From contig NC_058064.1 of assembly GCF_020085105.1 (NCBI RefSeq), forward strand, positions 18,173,823 through 18,237,822: DNA of 64,000 nucleotides. The letters run 5' to 3'. Numbering within the stretch: the first letter of the stretch is position 1; each line of letters begins with the position of its first letter. Below the pieces are notes generated by a model that had not been told where the DNA came from, made no database searches, and saw only the letters and a program-made list of their open reading frames with translations. The stretch comes from Siniperca chuatsi (taxonomy: Eukaryota; Chordata; Actinopteri; Centrarchiformes; Sinipercidae). The position numbers were made by a program, and so were the translations under genes. This document shows positions 14,175-26,385 of this stretch, in pieces.

Positions 14175-17100
14175 TCAAAGACTTAATGATTCCACAACTA
14201 TACCCTTCTCCATGTGTGTGCGTGCGTGTCTCTTCAGCCTCGTAGACGTAGAGAAACTCTTCTTACAGAACAGACAGCTGTGCGGCTTCTCCCCGGTGTG
14301 TGTTCGGATGTGCATGTTGAGGTCGGAGGAGCACCTGAACCTTCGGTCGCAGTAGGAGCAGGGATACGGCCTTTCTCCTGTGTGGATCCGTTTGTGGAGG
14401 AGCAGCTCACCGGAGGTGAGGAAGGTCTTCCCGCACTGGGAGCACTGGTGGGGCCGTTCCCCCGTGTGAGTCAGGTTATGCCGGATGAGCGAGGTCGACT
14501 TGGCGAACCTCTTCCCGCAACGGGTGCATGCAAATGGACGCTCTCCTGTGTGTGTGTTGAGGTGTTCACTCTGAGCTCGCTTGGTTTTAAAGCTCTTCGG
14601 GCACTGTGGACAACTGAACGGCCTAAAGTTACTGTGGCTGCGCTGATGCCTCACCAGCTCTCCATGTGTGAGGAATGTCTTCTCGCAGGTGGTGCAGAGG
14701 TACGGCCTCTCGCCCGTGTGGATTCTTTCGTGGCGTGTAAGGCTGGCCAGCTGGGTGAAGCTCTTCTCACAGTAGGAGCACTGGAAAGGCCGCTGGCCGC
14801 TGTGAGTCAGCAGGTGCCTGTTAAGGATCTGGAGCTGCGTGAAGCTCTTTCCACACTCTGTGCAGGTGTACGGACGCTCCCTGGTGTGGATCTGCCGGTG
14901 CTTATTCAGAAGCCACACATGCGTGAAGCTTTTCCCACACTCACAGGCAAATGGCCGCTCGCCGGTGTGTTTCATCTGGTGTCTCTTGAGGTCTGACGCT
15001 CGGCTATATATCTTCTCACACAGGGAGCATTTGTACTGACGCCTCACCACATGCCTCTGCCTGTGCCTCAGCCTCTCCAGGATGCTACTGAAGCTCTCAC
15101 CACATTTCTGGCATTTGTACTGACCGGCCCCTTTCTCTGACGTCTCCTCTGCTACTACGACCTCTGTCGTTAGGTCGAGGGGAGGGTTGCAAGTCTGGCC
15201 GCAGGCGGTTCGTTCGAAATGCAGCTTGAGCAACCCCATCTGGGTGAACCGTTTGCCACACTGGGAGCAGAGGAAGGGTCGTTCTCCAGTGTGAATGCGC
15301 TGATGTCTGGTCAGATCCCAAGAGTTCTTGAAGCCCTTCTTACATTCCTCGCAGGCGTACGGGCGCTCACCTGTGTGTGTCCGCTGGTGACGAGTCACGT
15401 CTGAGGCACGTGTGAAAGTTTTGCCACACTCCTTGCACATGTGAGGGTCAGGCCTGTCGTGGATAGGGAAAGGCATTGGGAACACAGGGCGCGGAACCTT
15501 CTTCTTGGGGGCCTCAGCTGTCTCTGCAGCCCTCTGGAGTTTGCTGTACTGCTCAGGGTGACTGTGCTCAATGTGCTGCAGCAGGTAGGACTCCTGCATG
15601 TGGAAGAATGGACACTCGGAGCAGGCAAAGACCTGGGTGGACATCTCCACAGTGGTACCTATGCAAAACATAGAACTGTTTGTTGTGTGGTCGCACGAAA
15701 ATTTAAGTCCCTATCACCTGAAACATTGCTGGGTTCAGATAGCCGGTTGAGGCTGTGGTTTCTGGTCTTCACATCTAAGTCTCCCATGTGCCTTCTTCTC
15801 CCATATGACCACGATAAGCTGGCTAAATTTGAAAACGTGTCCACGCTAGTTATTTTTATAAAGCTCTCCATCCACACAAAAATATCTGAACAACAACAGG
15901 AGAACAACTGAACTTCTTTACTGTCGTGTTTTGGCCGGCAACAACAACAAAACTGCATCTCAGCCAACACCTGGGGCCTGTACTACGAAGCAGGATTTGG
16001 GGTTAGCGAGGTAACTTCAGGTTTAACCCTGGCTTTTCAGTCCTACGACAGTGGTTCACTTCTTACCGAGGTAGATCGCCATGGTAACTTATGCTGAATG
16101 TATAACCTGCTCCGGAGCAGGTTGGAGATAACAGATCAACTCATATGAAAGCACCGCCTATACTGGCCACTGACCAATCAGTTCTCTTGGAAAATGGCAT
16201 CACCATTCATAGAAGATCCTGTGGAGCTCGGTGTGCGGAATAAAAAAATTAAAAAATAAAAGCTTGGTGCGTGGATCTTGAGAGGGCAGAGACAGACAAA
16301 ACCCTTGTGCTTTTGTATCCCGATATCATCCGACAACAGAGACTGAAGCACTAAAGCCTTGTACTTGTTGTACTTATAAGATATGAAAGTAAGCCTACTT
16401 ACTGCTTTGAATTCTGTTTTTATATTTATCTTTTATTTGCTCCAAAGTCCGTTTCACACCGCTCGGGTTGCAGCTCAAAGAATAAGGCTTAAATAATCAT
16501 ACACACCACAAGAATACATCTGAGCAACACATTCATTTAATGGAATCTTCCTACCATCCTATATTTTTTCTTACAATATTTAGGTTTATTTTAATTCTTA
16601 ACTATTGAGTTGCATTATACTTTATTCTTGACGCTGCACTTAAGTTGTGCACTGCTCTATTTTCAGTTTTAATTCAGCCAGTCTTTACATTTTATCCTTT
16701 GTTTTATTTATGGTTTTTAATCATCCATTGTGTTTAAGTTTTATTCCTCTTCTATTCCCTATGCCTGCCTGTTTATTCACTGTGTATTTTATTGTTTTAT
16801 GTGTAAAGCACTTTGTTGTTGATGGTGATATAAGTGCTATAAAAATAAACTTATCATAAAATTAGAAATAAAATGATTATAAATGTAATTATATTCAGAT
16901 GCCGTGCCCTAATGATGGGGCAGTGATATTATAAGCCTATGCGTTCACACAGTCTGTGATTTTTTGCCTGCTGTCCTTCCTGCATTCGGCAGCTGCAGCT
17001 GTGCTGCATTCAGCTGGATTATGTGTTTAACTTCTTTGTATTTCTCTAATATTATAGTTTTGTGTGCTTGTGGCTGGATTGGGAAACCCTGGGTTAACTT

Positions 17101-20100
17101 ACCGAGGTGATAACCAGCGTCGTGTGACCTCTTATCCTGATTGCAGTTGTTAGGGTTAGAGAGGCCAGATAACGAAAAGAAATCCAGGGTATGCTGAACT
17201 TGCTTCGTAGTGCAGGCCCCTGGTCGACAGCGGGTCAGACAGTCTGGTTACTCTGAGTCTCAGCTGGTTAAATCTCTGTCCTGCTCAATCATCTACCAAT
17301 TTAGTTGTTTCCATTTACATAATTATCTCTTTCTGTTGTCAGACAACTGAATGAGTGATTTGATTGCAAAATGCTACCTGTGAACCAGGCAAACAGTGTT
17401 TCCTGCTCTGCTACGCTGAGACGCACATTACTAAATCGCTATTTTATGATCGATCCAAGTTGTCTGACAAAATAAACATACATAAAGGTTAATGAAAAAC
17501 AGCCGTGTCTGCGCAGCTCACGTCATTTTCCTTAAGCTCAGGGTTTTCACCGTCCACATGAAAACACCAGGTAGGTGTTCAGCTGGCTTAGTGTGGACCT
17601 GCTCTTGGAGACCCGTCGTCTGAAGCCTCATTATTATTTCCAGGACGTTATTTACATGTAACAGTTCTTATTTGATTGCAGTTACTTATTCAATAAAACA
17701 GACGCTGCTGAAATGTCATTGTCCACATTGACAAAATTGGCAAATATCAAACATATTTGACACGGATGAGAATCCTCAGAAGCCACAGGGCCATCCACAC
17801 AGCAGTTTGGTGATGAGGCCCTGCAGGACGTGCATTCTAAACATCTGACTTAAGCCCAATGTGAAACTGTCACATGTGTAAATATGAGCCCACCCACAGG
17901 GAAAATGTCCTGGCGAGAAGTAGTATATAAAATGACAATAATCTAAGCCCCTTTGCACTGCTTGGGGGGAAAATACAAATGTTTGTATCAAATGCTCATG
18001 TGCCTCCTACAACTTCATATTTACCCAGTGGTAAGAATTGGTCTATATTTACAAATTTCTTTGGAATTCCCTATGCATACGAAATTTTAATTAACTTTAA
18101 AATGAATCATAGATTATTATAACCTGCTGCTTCGATCATGGCACAGTGGGCCTGGATTAAAGTGGATGAGAGAAGGGGGCTTAAGACATAAGCAGTGCAC
18201 CTGCTTTACCTTGTGTTCCAAGGTGCTCGAGGCATTTGTGGTGTTGCAGGAGAGACCTCAGGTCGTCAGGGCTGGAGAGCGCTTGCAAGCAGTCCCTCAG
18301 TACAGAGGGGGCAGAGGTCAGCCATGAAACAGTCTGTTTATGGATAAAAGCAAACTTGTCAGCAAGAATGAGGTGGTTCTTGCCCAGAGTGATCATGCAG
18401 TCACTTCAGAGTGAAATGTGACAAAACAAAGCTTGTTTCACACATATTTACATATATAATTTCATCCACCGTGACTCTTATTTATTATAAATAAGAGTCA
18501 CTGCTACTACTCCTAAAAATGATAATCATCTGTTCTGAAGCTATTAGTGACTACAGCCTGACCAATACTGCATTTGTTAGGTAGATCTGATAACAATATA
18601 TCAGCCAATATTCACTCTTTTTACATACACATGACAACATAAAGTACACTATATTAGGAATAGTATTTTTAGAATGATAGAAGCAATTAACTTTAAATAT
18701 AAAAGCGCATTTGCTAAACACAGCACTCAAAAATCACAAAATGTTCTTAAATTCTTGTTTACATTATAACCTTTTTTCCATACTTAAAATCAGAAATAGT
18801 AAAGTTGGGAGGGACAACATCAGCTTTGAACTTAAAATCTATTTAGTTACACAGTTTAAGTCTTAGTCCACCAAATACATCCACACAGTTCATGTTTCAG
18901 GTAGCAGCTGCTGTAATGTTGTGTCATTTCCTACTTGACTGAGGTCTGGCACTGGCAGGAGTTTCTCCAGTTTAGAAAGAAACTCCCACACAAGGAGCTG
19001 CATGTCTGTGTCGTAGCTGAGGCCATACTCTGTTGGAAAAACCTCCTGGGGAGTACAAGGGTAACAGTTACTCAAAAATACAACTGTGACGGGCCATAGT
19101 TACAAAAAATAAATAACAGTTAGGTGCACAAAAAGATTGCCTTTAGATAGCCAGTTGGGTTAGATGTGAAGCTGCCTTGCCTGGTAAAAATGCTCCCTCT
19201 CTGCTGGGTCTTTCAGTAGTGTTTGGATGAGCGCCACAAAAATGGCCTCCTCTGCATCCACCTCTGCATCTCCACTCTGAAAGACACTATCATAGTTACT
19301 GGGACAATCTCCAAACCACATAGCATGTCAATGCTCCATCTGCGCAGTAATTACAAGGGGCAGGCCATCGTGCTGTACATGTGATAAAGACAGAAAGGAC
19401 TGACATGTTGTCGCCTGTTTTTATTTTATTTTCTAACTGTAATAAGGCAATTGTGAAAATACTGCCCTTACTTACTCCTGAGTATCCTGGTGGACGGATC
19501 CGTTCTAGATGAGGCTGTATACACAAAATGTTGGCCGTTTCCTCATTTCTGCACAACTCAAGAATAATCTGAAGAGGAAGATGTAGAATAGGTGTCCCTT
19601 CAGCAAGACACTGAATTAACTGCATCCATGAAGTGTGTGACATTATTGTAAGATTGTTAACATTTGTGGAACTCGATCGCATGAGAAACCCACTGACTCA
19701 CTTTCGCTCTCAGTCGAAGAAGCAGTTTGCCTCGTTGCTTTGGACTGAGCAGGTCTGGAACCGTTGCCGTCACCAGCGTCACAAACTCATCGAGCTTTTC
19801 ATAATCAAGAACCTCTCTCCGCTGGGCCACTTGCCACATCGCTGCAGAAAGCAGCCGCAGAGGAGGTATCAGCAGCCTTAATGATGACAACGGCAGGAAT
19901 ATATCTGCACAAATGTGGACACACAAACAAGTGTCTTCTTGTTACATGCCAATGTGCCATTTCCCCCTTTGATATGTAGCTAACACACGTAAGTGGTAGA
20001 GCCTGACTCTAATGTGTGCATGTTTGCTAATAAAATAAACATTTCTTTGATAACAGTGTCTGGTGTGACTAATTAGGTTGAACACTGGCTTAAATATTAA

Positions 20101-21223
20101 AAAGGTGAAGAGCTAAAGGTAGGTCATTAATTCATTGGGGAACCTGTATCACATGTTTTGTTAGAGTAAATCCAACACACCTCCACAGTGCACTTATTGG
20201 AGCCAGCGTGCAGATTAGGAAACAGTATGGAGACAGGACAGTGACTTTAAATGTTGGCATCGAAAAAAAAAAAACCTGAACTGAAAAAGGAAACACTGGC
20301 ATTGAGACACTTCTATCAGAAAAAGTTGTACTGGTTCCACTGAAAAATAAAACACAGACCTTTAAAATGTATTTTATGTTGATATTTTTTTGCATTCGGA
20401 TGTGTTTTTCAGTGACAATCTTATGATTTCTACTTCATGTCAGCCTTTTTTCAGCGACAGTTTCTTGGTTTTCAGTTTCAATTCTCTGTCAGCGTTTTGG
20501 CGTGGAGGGCAGGGGGCAAGGTGACATCCATGAACTGTATTACAGTGAAAACATGCAAATTACACAACAAACAGCACCGAGAACGTGTTAGCTGTTAGTA
20601 TATTGAAAAGCTAAGGCTAATACAGGTTCACAGTTGCACCTGACAAGATTAAAAAAACACCTATTCAAATATAATGCTGCCATAATAGCTTTGATGTCTC
20701 TTAGAATTTCCGAGTGTTGAAAATGTAAGTGAGGACAGCTTTTTAGCCTCTTCTTGTTAGTTACTTTCTCAACACTGTACAGGCCATATATAATGCACTG
20801 CACCAAGAAATTCATCTCACATCATGTGCCAACTACAAAATAACAAAAACTCTTTTTTGGCTCCACAACTTCATTTATCATTAGGTTGATTAAGCTTAGT
20901 TAGCTACGTAGCCAAACAGTGGAAATGTGGCTCGCAAGAGACTGGTTAACAGCGGTCGGAATCACACAGGAAACTTAAGCCTTTCATGTACCAATACTGA
21001 AGTTCTTACATACAGTAAACGTAGCATTAATTCCATATTTTCCTGTGTTTACGTGCGATAAGTTAACGTTAGCTTCAGTCACTGCTGTTAGCCGGGGCTA
21101 CGAGCTAACGCCACTATGCAAGACAGCTATGCTAGTTGGCTGTTAGCTGCGACAAAATTATTAAACACTCCAATAAAACGGACCTGTGTTTTCCACTTGA
21201 TAGGAGCTGCCAGTCGTTTCCAT
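14175..21223 (-). CDS. TINF2 N-terminal-domain C2H2 zinc finger protein (TIN2-like domain plus about 15 fingers)
   Basis: Seven exons: 21223-21184 (tentative), 19904-19702, 19568-19476, 19276-19181, 19045-18935, 18333-18210, 15658-14175. Total 2151 nt, 716 aa, all phases compatible. Residues about 15-180 resemble the N-terminal domain of the shelterin protein TIN2: [11 protein letters not shown] (human LRFAAAASWQV), LRLRAK then IILELC (human LKAKVVVELI), then EYGLSYD...[17 protein letters not shown] (human EYGEPFL...LLFEYLCQLEKALPTP). The last exon holds about 15 C2H2 fingers with TGERP linkers. Finger 1 is degenerate, finger 4 ends His-x-Cys rather than His-His, and finger 7 has only one residue between its cysteines (CEC). 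It is probably a nuclear DNA-binding regulator; the role of the TIN2-like part is unknown. The intron after 19181 uses a GC donor. The intron before the fingers carries a transposon. Confidence 0.8.
15971..17223. mobile_element. 1.25 kb DNA transposon with GGCCTGTACTACGAAGCAGG-type terminal inverted repeats
   Basis: The left end reads CTGGGGCCTGTACTACGAAG. The right end, reverse-complemented, reads CAGGGGCCTGCACTACGAAG. The shared flank CCTGG on both sides may be the target duplication or part of the repeat. Internal motifs such as TTACCGAGGT occur near both ends. The interior is AT-rich and has no transposase, so it is non-autonomous. The termini resemble Harbinger-like elements common in fish, from memory. 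It sits in the intron just upstream of the zinc-finger exon. Confidence 0.8.
16104..16123. repeat. Perfect 20-bp palindrome inside the transposon
   Basis: AACCTGCTCCGGAGCAGGTT is its own reverse complement. It lies about 130 bases inside the left terminal repeat and may be a subterminal transposase-binding or hairpin-forming site of the element. Confidence 0.8.
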
Positions 21224-21301
21224 GATTTACACAATTTAAAAATCACTTAAACTACGATAAGGTTGCAAACCGTTTGTTGTTAGCTCCTTACAAAGCGGAA
21301 A

Positions 21302-21307
21302 CACGTG
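21302..21307. promoter_or_regulatory. E-box CACGTG upstream of the TINF2_N-zinc-finger gene
   Basis: CACGTG about 80 bases upstream of the proposed first ATG (21223-21221), in a local region next to GCGGAAA. It is consistent with a promoter at 21.2-21.35 kb, but it is only a motif match. Confidence 0.3.
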
Positions 21308-21841
21308 TCGTAAATTGTTTTCAAAATAAAAGTGTTAAGTTATGTACAAACAGTGCTCAAGAATAAATTGTAACTATACAAAAGTACTTCTCATGAATAG
21401 CAGCAGCTGATGACATGCAGAACACAAAGATTACTCAGAGTCGGTTGGTCACAGTCAAAAAGGAAATGCAAGCCATTTTAATTAATATAATATAAAATGT
21501 TTGTTATATCAAATATATTTAAAGGGAATAAAACCAATGGATTTATGGAGCTACCTATTAGCTAATCCCTGTGGGCAGGTAGTGTTAATAAACATAAAAG
21601 TCCTTCATAATCAGGTGAACAAAACAGTGTATTAATGGATGTTGGTTGTGTATTTCCATAACCAAATTATAAACTCACTTTAGGTCATGACACATTTGAC
21701 AGCAGAAATGACTCTCCAAAGCAATGTAGCAAAGCATACATATTACATTTAAGACTAATAACAGAGATTTGAAATGTGTGTAAATACTATGCAGTGCTAA
21801 ACAAGAACAACTAGCCACCATTTAGCAGGTAGGCAAAACAC

Positions 21842-22294
21842 TTTATTTGCAGTATTTCCATGTGCAACCTTTCAAGATTTTAGTGTGCTGGACTCATACT
21901 CCACAACATCACATTGTTTTTCGTGGTGTGCAAGTAAAATCTTGTTTCTCTGCTGTCATCACAGCCTCCCCACCACCCACCGAATTATCAGGTGGCCATT
22001 GTAATTTTTCAATTGAAATACTTAAAATGTATCTCTTCCCCACAGCAGCAACATGAATCCATCCATGCAGAAAGATGACGGCACCTGGCAACAGGCCACA
22101 GAGGGAAGGATATCAAAAATCAATCAGGATGTCACATGCATAAAACTTGTAGTTTCAGTGTCCAAGCTGTGGAAACGTGGGATGTGATCTCCAATAACGT
22201 GCTGTTAAATTCAGTCAAAGCTGGGTTAACATTCCTGGCAACAGGGCAGGACCAGCACTCCATGTCTTCAGGCTACAGAGTCCAGGGGACAAAC
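21842..22294 (-). other. Possible terminal 3' untranslated exon of the ALN/C4orf3-like gene
   Basis: The coding exon at 23.2 kb has a splice donor four bases after its stop codon, so a non-coding last exon must exist. A plausible acceptor ends at 22295 (TTTTGTTGAAG then GTTTGTCC), and a minus-strand AATAAA lies at 21842-21847. Other acceptors are possible. Confidence 0.35.
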
Positions 22295-22654
22295 CTTCAA
22301 CAAAAGTAATCACATTTAAGGTTAAACCCCAGCAAAAAAACAAGTGGCAAAAGCACTCAGAAACAACATAAAGGTACAGGTGACATTCAGTTTAAAGAAA
22401 GATATTGTAGTCTGGTCAATAGCACTGTATAAGGGCAGGGTGTATCAAAATGGTGTCAGTGGTTATAAAAGCGCAATACAGCCTAAATCAGATTTTGTTA
22501 ATGATGTAAGATGTAAGTCTAATCACTGGTTAGTTAATGTCCTGAGAAAAACTACATCATGAAGACAAAAGGAACACTCCAAACTAATCTGCAACAGTCA
22601 TTGAAAAGTCGCAATCGGGGAAGTTTACATGAAACTTCCATGGCACACTCAATT

Positions 22655-22839
22655 AAAGCTGAATTGATTAGTCTATTTATTTATTAGCAAAATTGGCAAC
22701 TAACCTATCTAGATAATACATTAATTGTTTGGGTCATTTTCCAAGCAAAAATGCCAAACTTTCACTTGTTCCAGCTTCTCTAATATGGGGATTTGCTGAT
22801 TTTCTTTGTCTTATATGATAGTAAACTGAATATATTTAC
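22655..22839. repeat. Copy of the AT-rich interspersed DNA-transposon family
   Basis: Contains AAGCTGAATTGATTAGTCTA, CAAGCAAAAATGCCAAAC and GTCTTATATGATAGTAAACT in the order seen in the longer family consensus I remember. It is truncated on the right. It lies in the intron between the ALN coding exon and its presumed terminal exon. Confidence 0.65.
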
Positions 22840-23169
22840 AATGTAATTACCACTGTGGTGACCTCTGTAGTAACCTACGTTAGTAATATTTGAACAGGCA
22901 ACCCCACGTAAAGGGCAACAGTAGTTAGTGGTTAGGCTGAGTACTTAAGGGATATAAGCTTCTGGGCTTTTTGTTAAGTTTAACTGAAATACAATTTTGT
23001 CAATAACACGCCAAAGGGTGGCAACTTAATGGCGTTACTTAAACTGTATATCACTTCACATTGCGTTACCAAGACTAGTTTAGCTCAGTAGTTTAGCAAC
23101 TTCCGTAGCCGCCCTCTCCAAAACGTTAGCTAGAAACTTCTCCACTAACGTTAAATCCCACTTACCTTT

Positions 23170-23322
23170 TTACGGCACTATGAAATACATGACGAGGAAA
23201 AACGCGATGTCAAACACCACGAACGCCCAAAAGTCAAACCAGTAGGAGTGTTTCGGTAAAGACACCGAAGCTCCTTTAAACATTTTAAGGTCTTCTTCTG
23301 ACTCCGTCACGCCTCGTCCCAT
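23170..23322 (-). CDS. c4orf3: Another-regulin (ALN) / C4orf3-like SERCA-regulating micropeptide
   Basis: A 50-aa protein. Residues 22-49 match human C4orf3/another-regulin: SLPKHSYWFDFWAFVVFD against GLPKHSYWLDLWLFILFD, then a hydrophobic tail ending in YFIVP (human YFLP). ALN is a one-pass tail-anchored membrane peptide of the endoplasmic reticulum that binds and restrains SERCA calcium pumps, in the same functional group as phospholamban and sarcolipin. The N-terminus MGRGVTESEEDLKMFKGA is short and acidic. I chose the ATG at 23322-23320 because it has A at -3 and G at +4. An upstream in-frame ATG at 23400 would add 26 residues but has a poorer context. The TAA is followed after four bases by a perfect donor (AAAG then GTAAGT), so the 3' UTR is spliced close enough to the stop to escape decay. 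The gene sits alone, about 5 kb from nav3. Confidence 0.85.
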   Translation of the reverse strand: MGRGVTESEEDLKMFKGASVSLPKHSYWFDFWAFVVFDIAFFLVMYFIVP

Positions 23323-24044
23323 CTTTGCATTTAGGGTGCGCGAGCTCCCCGGAAGAGAACACACAACATAATCCTTCAAAATAAAAACGCTAGGTTTCAT
23401 ATGTTTTGAAAGCTGTAATTATTACTACTCTTTTATGTATAATTTCTTTCCGTTAAATTCAATCAACATTTCAGTCTATCCAATCTTGCATTCTGTGAGA
23501 ATATATAGACCATTGGAGTTTTTGATTGTATTTGGAGTGTAAACACTAGATGTCAGAAAGACATCACCAAAAGCTTGTTGTCCTCTGGGCTCTAGCAGTC
23601 ACAGTTTCCCCATCTGACTATACATGACAACGTCAATTCAGCATCACCCTATCTTACATCAGTTCCATGCCATTTAGTGTTCATCATAGATGACTTGATG
23701 TCATTAATATGCAACTTTCTACAGAAAAACTAACAAATTTAGCTGGCATTTTACACATTACATTATTGCCTATACTTGACATTGTTACCAATATTATTGT
23801 GACATTCACATTGTCATTATATTTTTAACAACAGCTGATTTGCTGTTGTCCACCAATGGTAATAATGACAAATTGCTGGTAGATGCAGTGTCTGACAAAG
23901 TTTTCTATATTTTAACTGGTGACCCCTAATGCTACTGTTGGCAGCTCTACAGTTTAGCTGTCTGAGCTAACATTAGCTTCATTCTGACAGACCAAGCTCC
24001 AGATTTTTAACATACTTAACTTTTAACTCAAGTTGTTATTTTGA

Positions 24045-24135
24045 TGACGCCATTTACTTCTACTGTAGTACCTGTTATTATCAAGTAAGTACTTTTACTC
24101 AAGTACAGTTTTTGGCTACTCTACCCACCTCTGAT
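24045..24135. repeat. Interspersed repeat end (AAGTACTTTTACTCAAGTAC...ACCCACCTCTG)
   Basis: AAGTAAGTACTTTTACTCAA followed by ACTCTACCCACCTCTG is the terminus of a common teleost DNA element whose other end is seen at 30640-30980. Confidence 0.6.
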
Positions 24136-26332
24136 GCCTTTACCCTCCACTCCATAATCTGGCCAAAACAGACCACACAAACACAATTCAATTGGACACA
24201 GACAAAAGCTCAGCATGTTGTTTGCTCGTGTGACACCAAATACCATTTATTAGGGCTTTACAAAGACTACAAAATCCTCCAGATGAGTTAAATCACTGTC
24301 TCTGTCTATTTACATGATATGTTACATACAAATGTACAAAATATAAAACATTTAAGGACAAATGTTTCACCCAAAAAGAAGAAAACTTTCTCTCAAACCA
24401 GAGTAAATGCTATGGTTTTCAACTGAGATGTAACTGCAAAGTGTTAAGTGGGAAAAATGACCAGCTGATCATCAACACTATGGTGTACACTGTTAACGGT
24501 GTCAAAGTTCTGCTAGCTCGGGAACTAATGGCCTACAGCAGGAGTGTAGAGTAGCTGACAGGGTGAATTGTGGGAGATCTGAGCTCAGGTTTGATACATG
24601 GGTGTAGGTCTAGGTACAGAGCGACCTGTTACCATGGTAACTACCCCCTTACCATGCAACTACACACCCTTGCAGACACAAGGCTGGCCAAGTTGGCCAC
24701 ATATATGTTCGAACCATCAGAGGCTTGGCTGCAGAGACACGTGTGAAGCTGAACACAGGTAGGATTGAAGAGGATAGGATTGTCCTGAGGTTGTGACAAC
24801 ATGACTTCTTGGTCTATGATGGGCTTTGACTGACCATTAGCACCTGTTGGTTGTTGGTAAATGTATACAGTACGGTGTCAGGTCAGCTTCAGTGCCTCGG
24901 GCAGCCGGCAAGCGCAACGTGGCGGTAAGCTTGGGTTAAAATGTCCAGAGAGGAAGTGCTTCTAAGGACCAACAGGCATTCCTAAAGACGGAGAGGATCC
25001 AGAGAATATTATGGCAGGATGGGGGAATACCGGAAAAGTGCCTATTTTTTGTTCTCAGTCTGTGATTTTAGTGAGTTAAAAAACAGTTTTTTTACTGTAC
25101 ACCGTATGCCTCCTGCATAGGCAAAACATCCAATCACCACAAGACACACACCTGTTTCTGACAGCGTGTTGAGTTTTTGCATTTCTTTTTTTTTTCTCTC
25201 TGTTTTCAAAGTACAATAATTTACTCAGTGGGTTAAGCATATTGTAACATCAACAGGGCAGAATGCATCTTTGATTCACTGTGCAAGACTTAAGTATTTA
25301 CAACCCACCCCAACCTCAAAGTGTGCAAAACCAACCCACTTGTTAAACAAAGAGAGGACAATCAAAATTCAAAATGGCTTCCGTCCAATACACGCATACA
25401 TAACTTTAAAGGTCTCTTCTCAATGCATCCCCTTTAAAAAGCTTCAAAACATGCTTGTCAGGCTAGAAAACCCAAAACAGTTTGGTTGTGCTCCTGTCAG
25501 TTCAAGTGAGCCCAGCTCAACTGGGCAAAAAACAACAACTAAAAAATACCCCACCCCCTTTTAAATGTTTTTACAATATTGGTCAGCTTTAAATTCAACT
25601 TTATATTTCAACTGTCAGAAACAAGAAAGTACGGTTTGGAGGAAGAGGGAGCGACAAAAAACAAAAGATCATCATCATCCCACATCAGCATCCCTTCTTC
25701 TCACTATAGCCAATGGGAGCAGAGGATGCCTCCCAAACTTTTGCACATTTAAGGCAGTGAGAAAGCACCAGTATCGTTGTTCCCCTATTCAGCTCTTGGG
25801 CTAATTTGCATTTGAAAATACTTTGGATTCCTTTTTGGTACCTCGTGGATCCCAGATGGGTGTAGATGCTGAACAAGACTATCAAATGAGTACCAGAAAG
25901 TTGCAAGCAGGACACTGTCGGCTTGTATCATTCAATTCAATATTACTGATATTTTGTTGATTGATCAAACAGTGTCATACCTCTGATTCATATCTGTTGG
26001 AGTGAAGGCCCTTGAAATTTTTCAAAGTCAGTCTGCTGCTTTCTTGTTACTTTGGGAATTTCCCTGTTGCAGCAAACCCCACCCGCTTGTCCATGCAGGT
26101 TGACGCAAGTGTCACAGGAATTCAGCTATTTGCAATTAACTGTTCGCTAAGCTCTGCCCCCCTTGGTAACTGTTGCTATGCCTGTCAAGCTTTCCATTCT
26201 TGCACATATGCAGTTTACAATGATAATGATAGCATGTTTGCCACTCAAAATTCGTGCTAGATTTTGAAACAATATGTCCTTGATTTCAGACAGAGGTTAA
26301 CAAAAGCAGGCTTCCCATTTCTAGCTGATGGG

Positions 26333-26385
26333 CATCAGAATCAGAAATACTTTATTGATCCCCGAGGGGAAACTCTTTTGTTGCA
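26333..26385. repeat. Teleost retroposon tail (TACTTTATTGATCCCCGAGG)
   Basis: CATCAGAATCAGAAATACTT followed by TATTGATCCCCGAGGGGAAA is a ubiquitous fish repeat tail. Read on the minus strand it supplies an AATAAA, so it could act as a poly(A) signal for nav3. Confidence 0.6.

Noticed and set aside
14214..14996. A 260-codon plus-strand open frame
   Set aside because: Antisense of the zinc-finger array. Repeated finger codons keep the opposite strand open.
14250..15600. Regular 84-base periodicity suggesting a CRISPR-like or satellite array
   Set aside because: The period is the 28-residue unit of C2H2 fingers; the repeats are coding and diverged.
14175..15671. Zinc-finger gene as a single-exon protein starting at 15671
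   Set aside because: The start lies inside a splice acceptor (TTTTGCATAG). The exon continues a frame supplied by the TIN2-like exons.
23323..23400. Upstream in-frame ATG adding 26 residues to the ALN-like peptide
   Set aside because: Poorer start context, and the extra residues look like translated 5' UTR. The downstream ATG has a strong context. It could still be a minor isoform.
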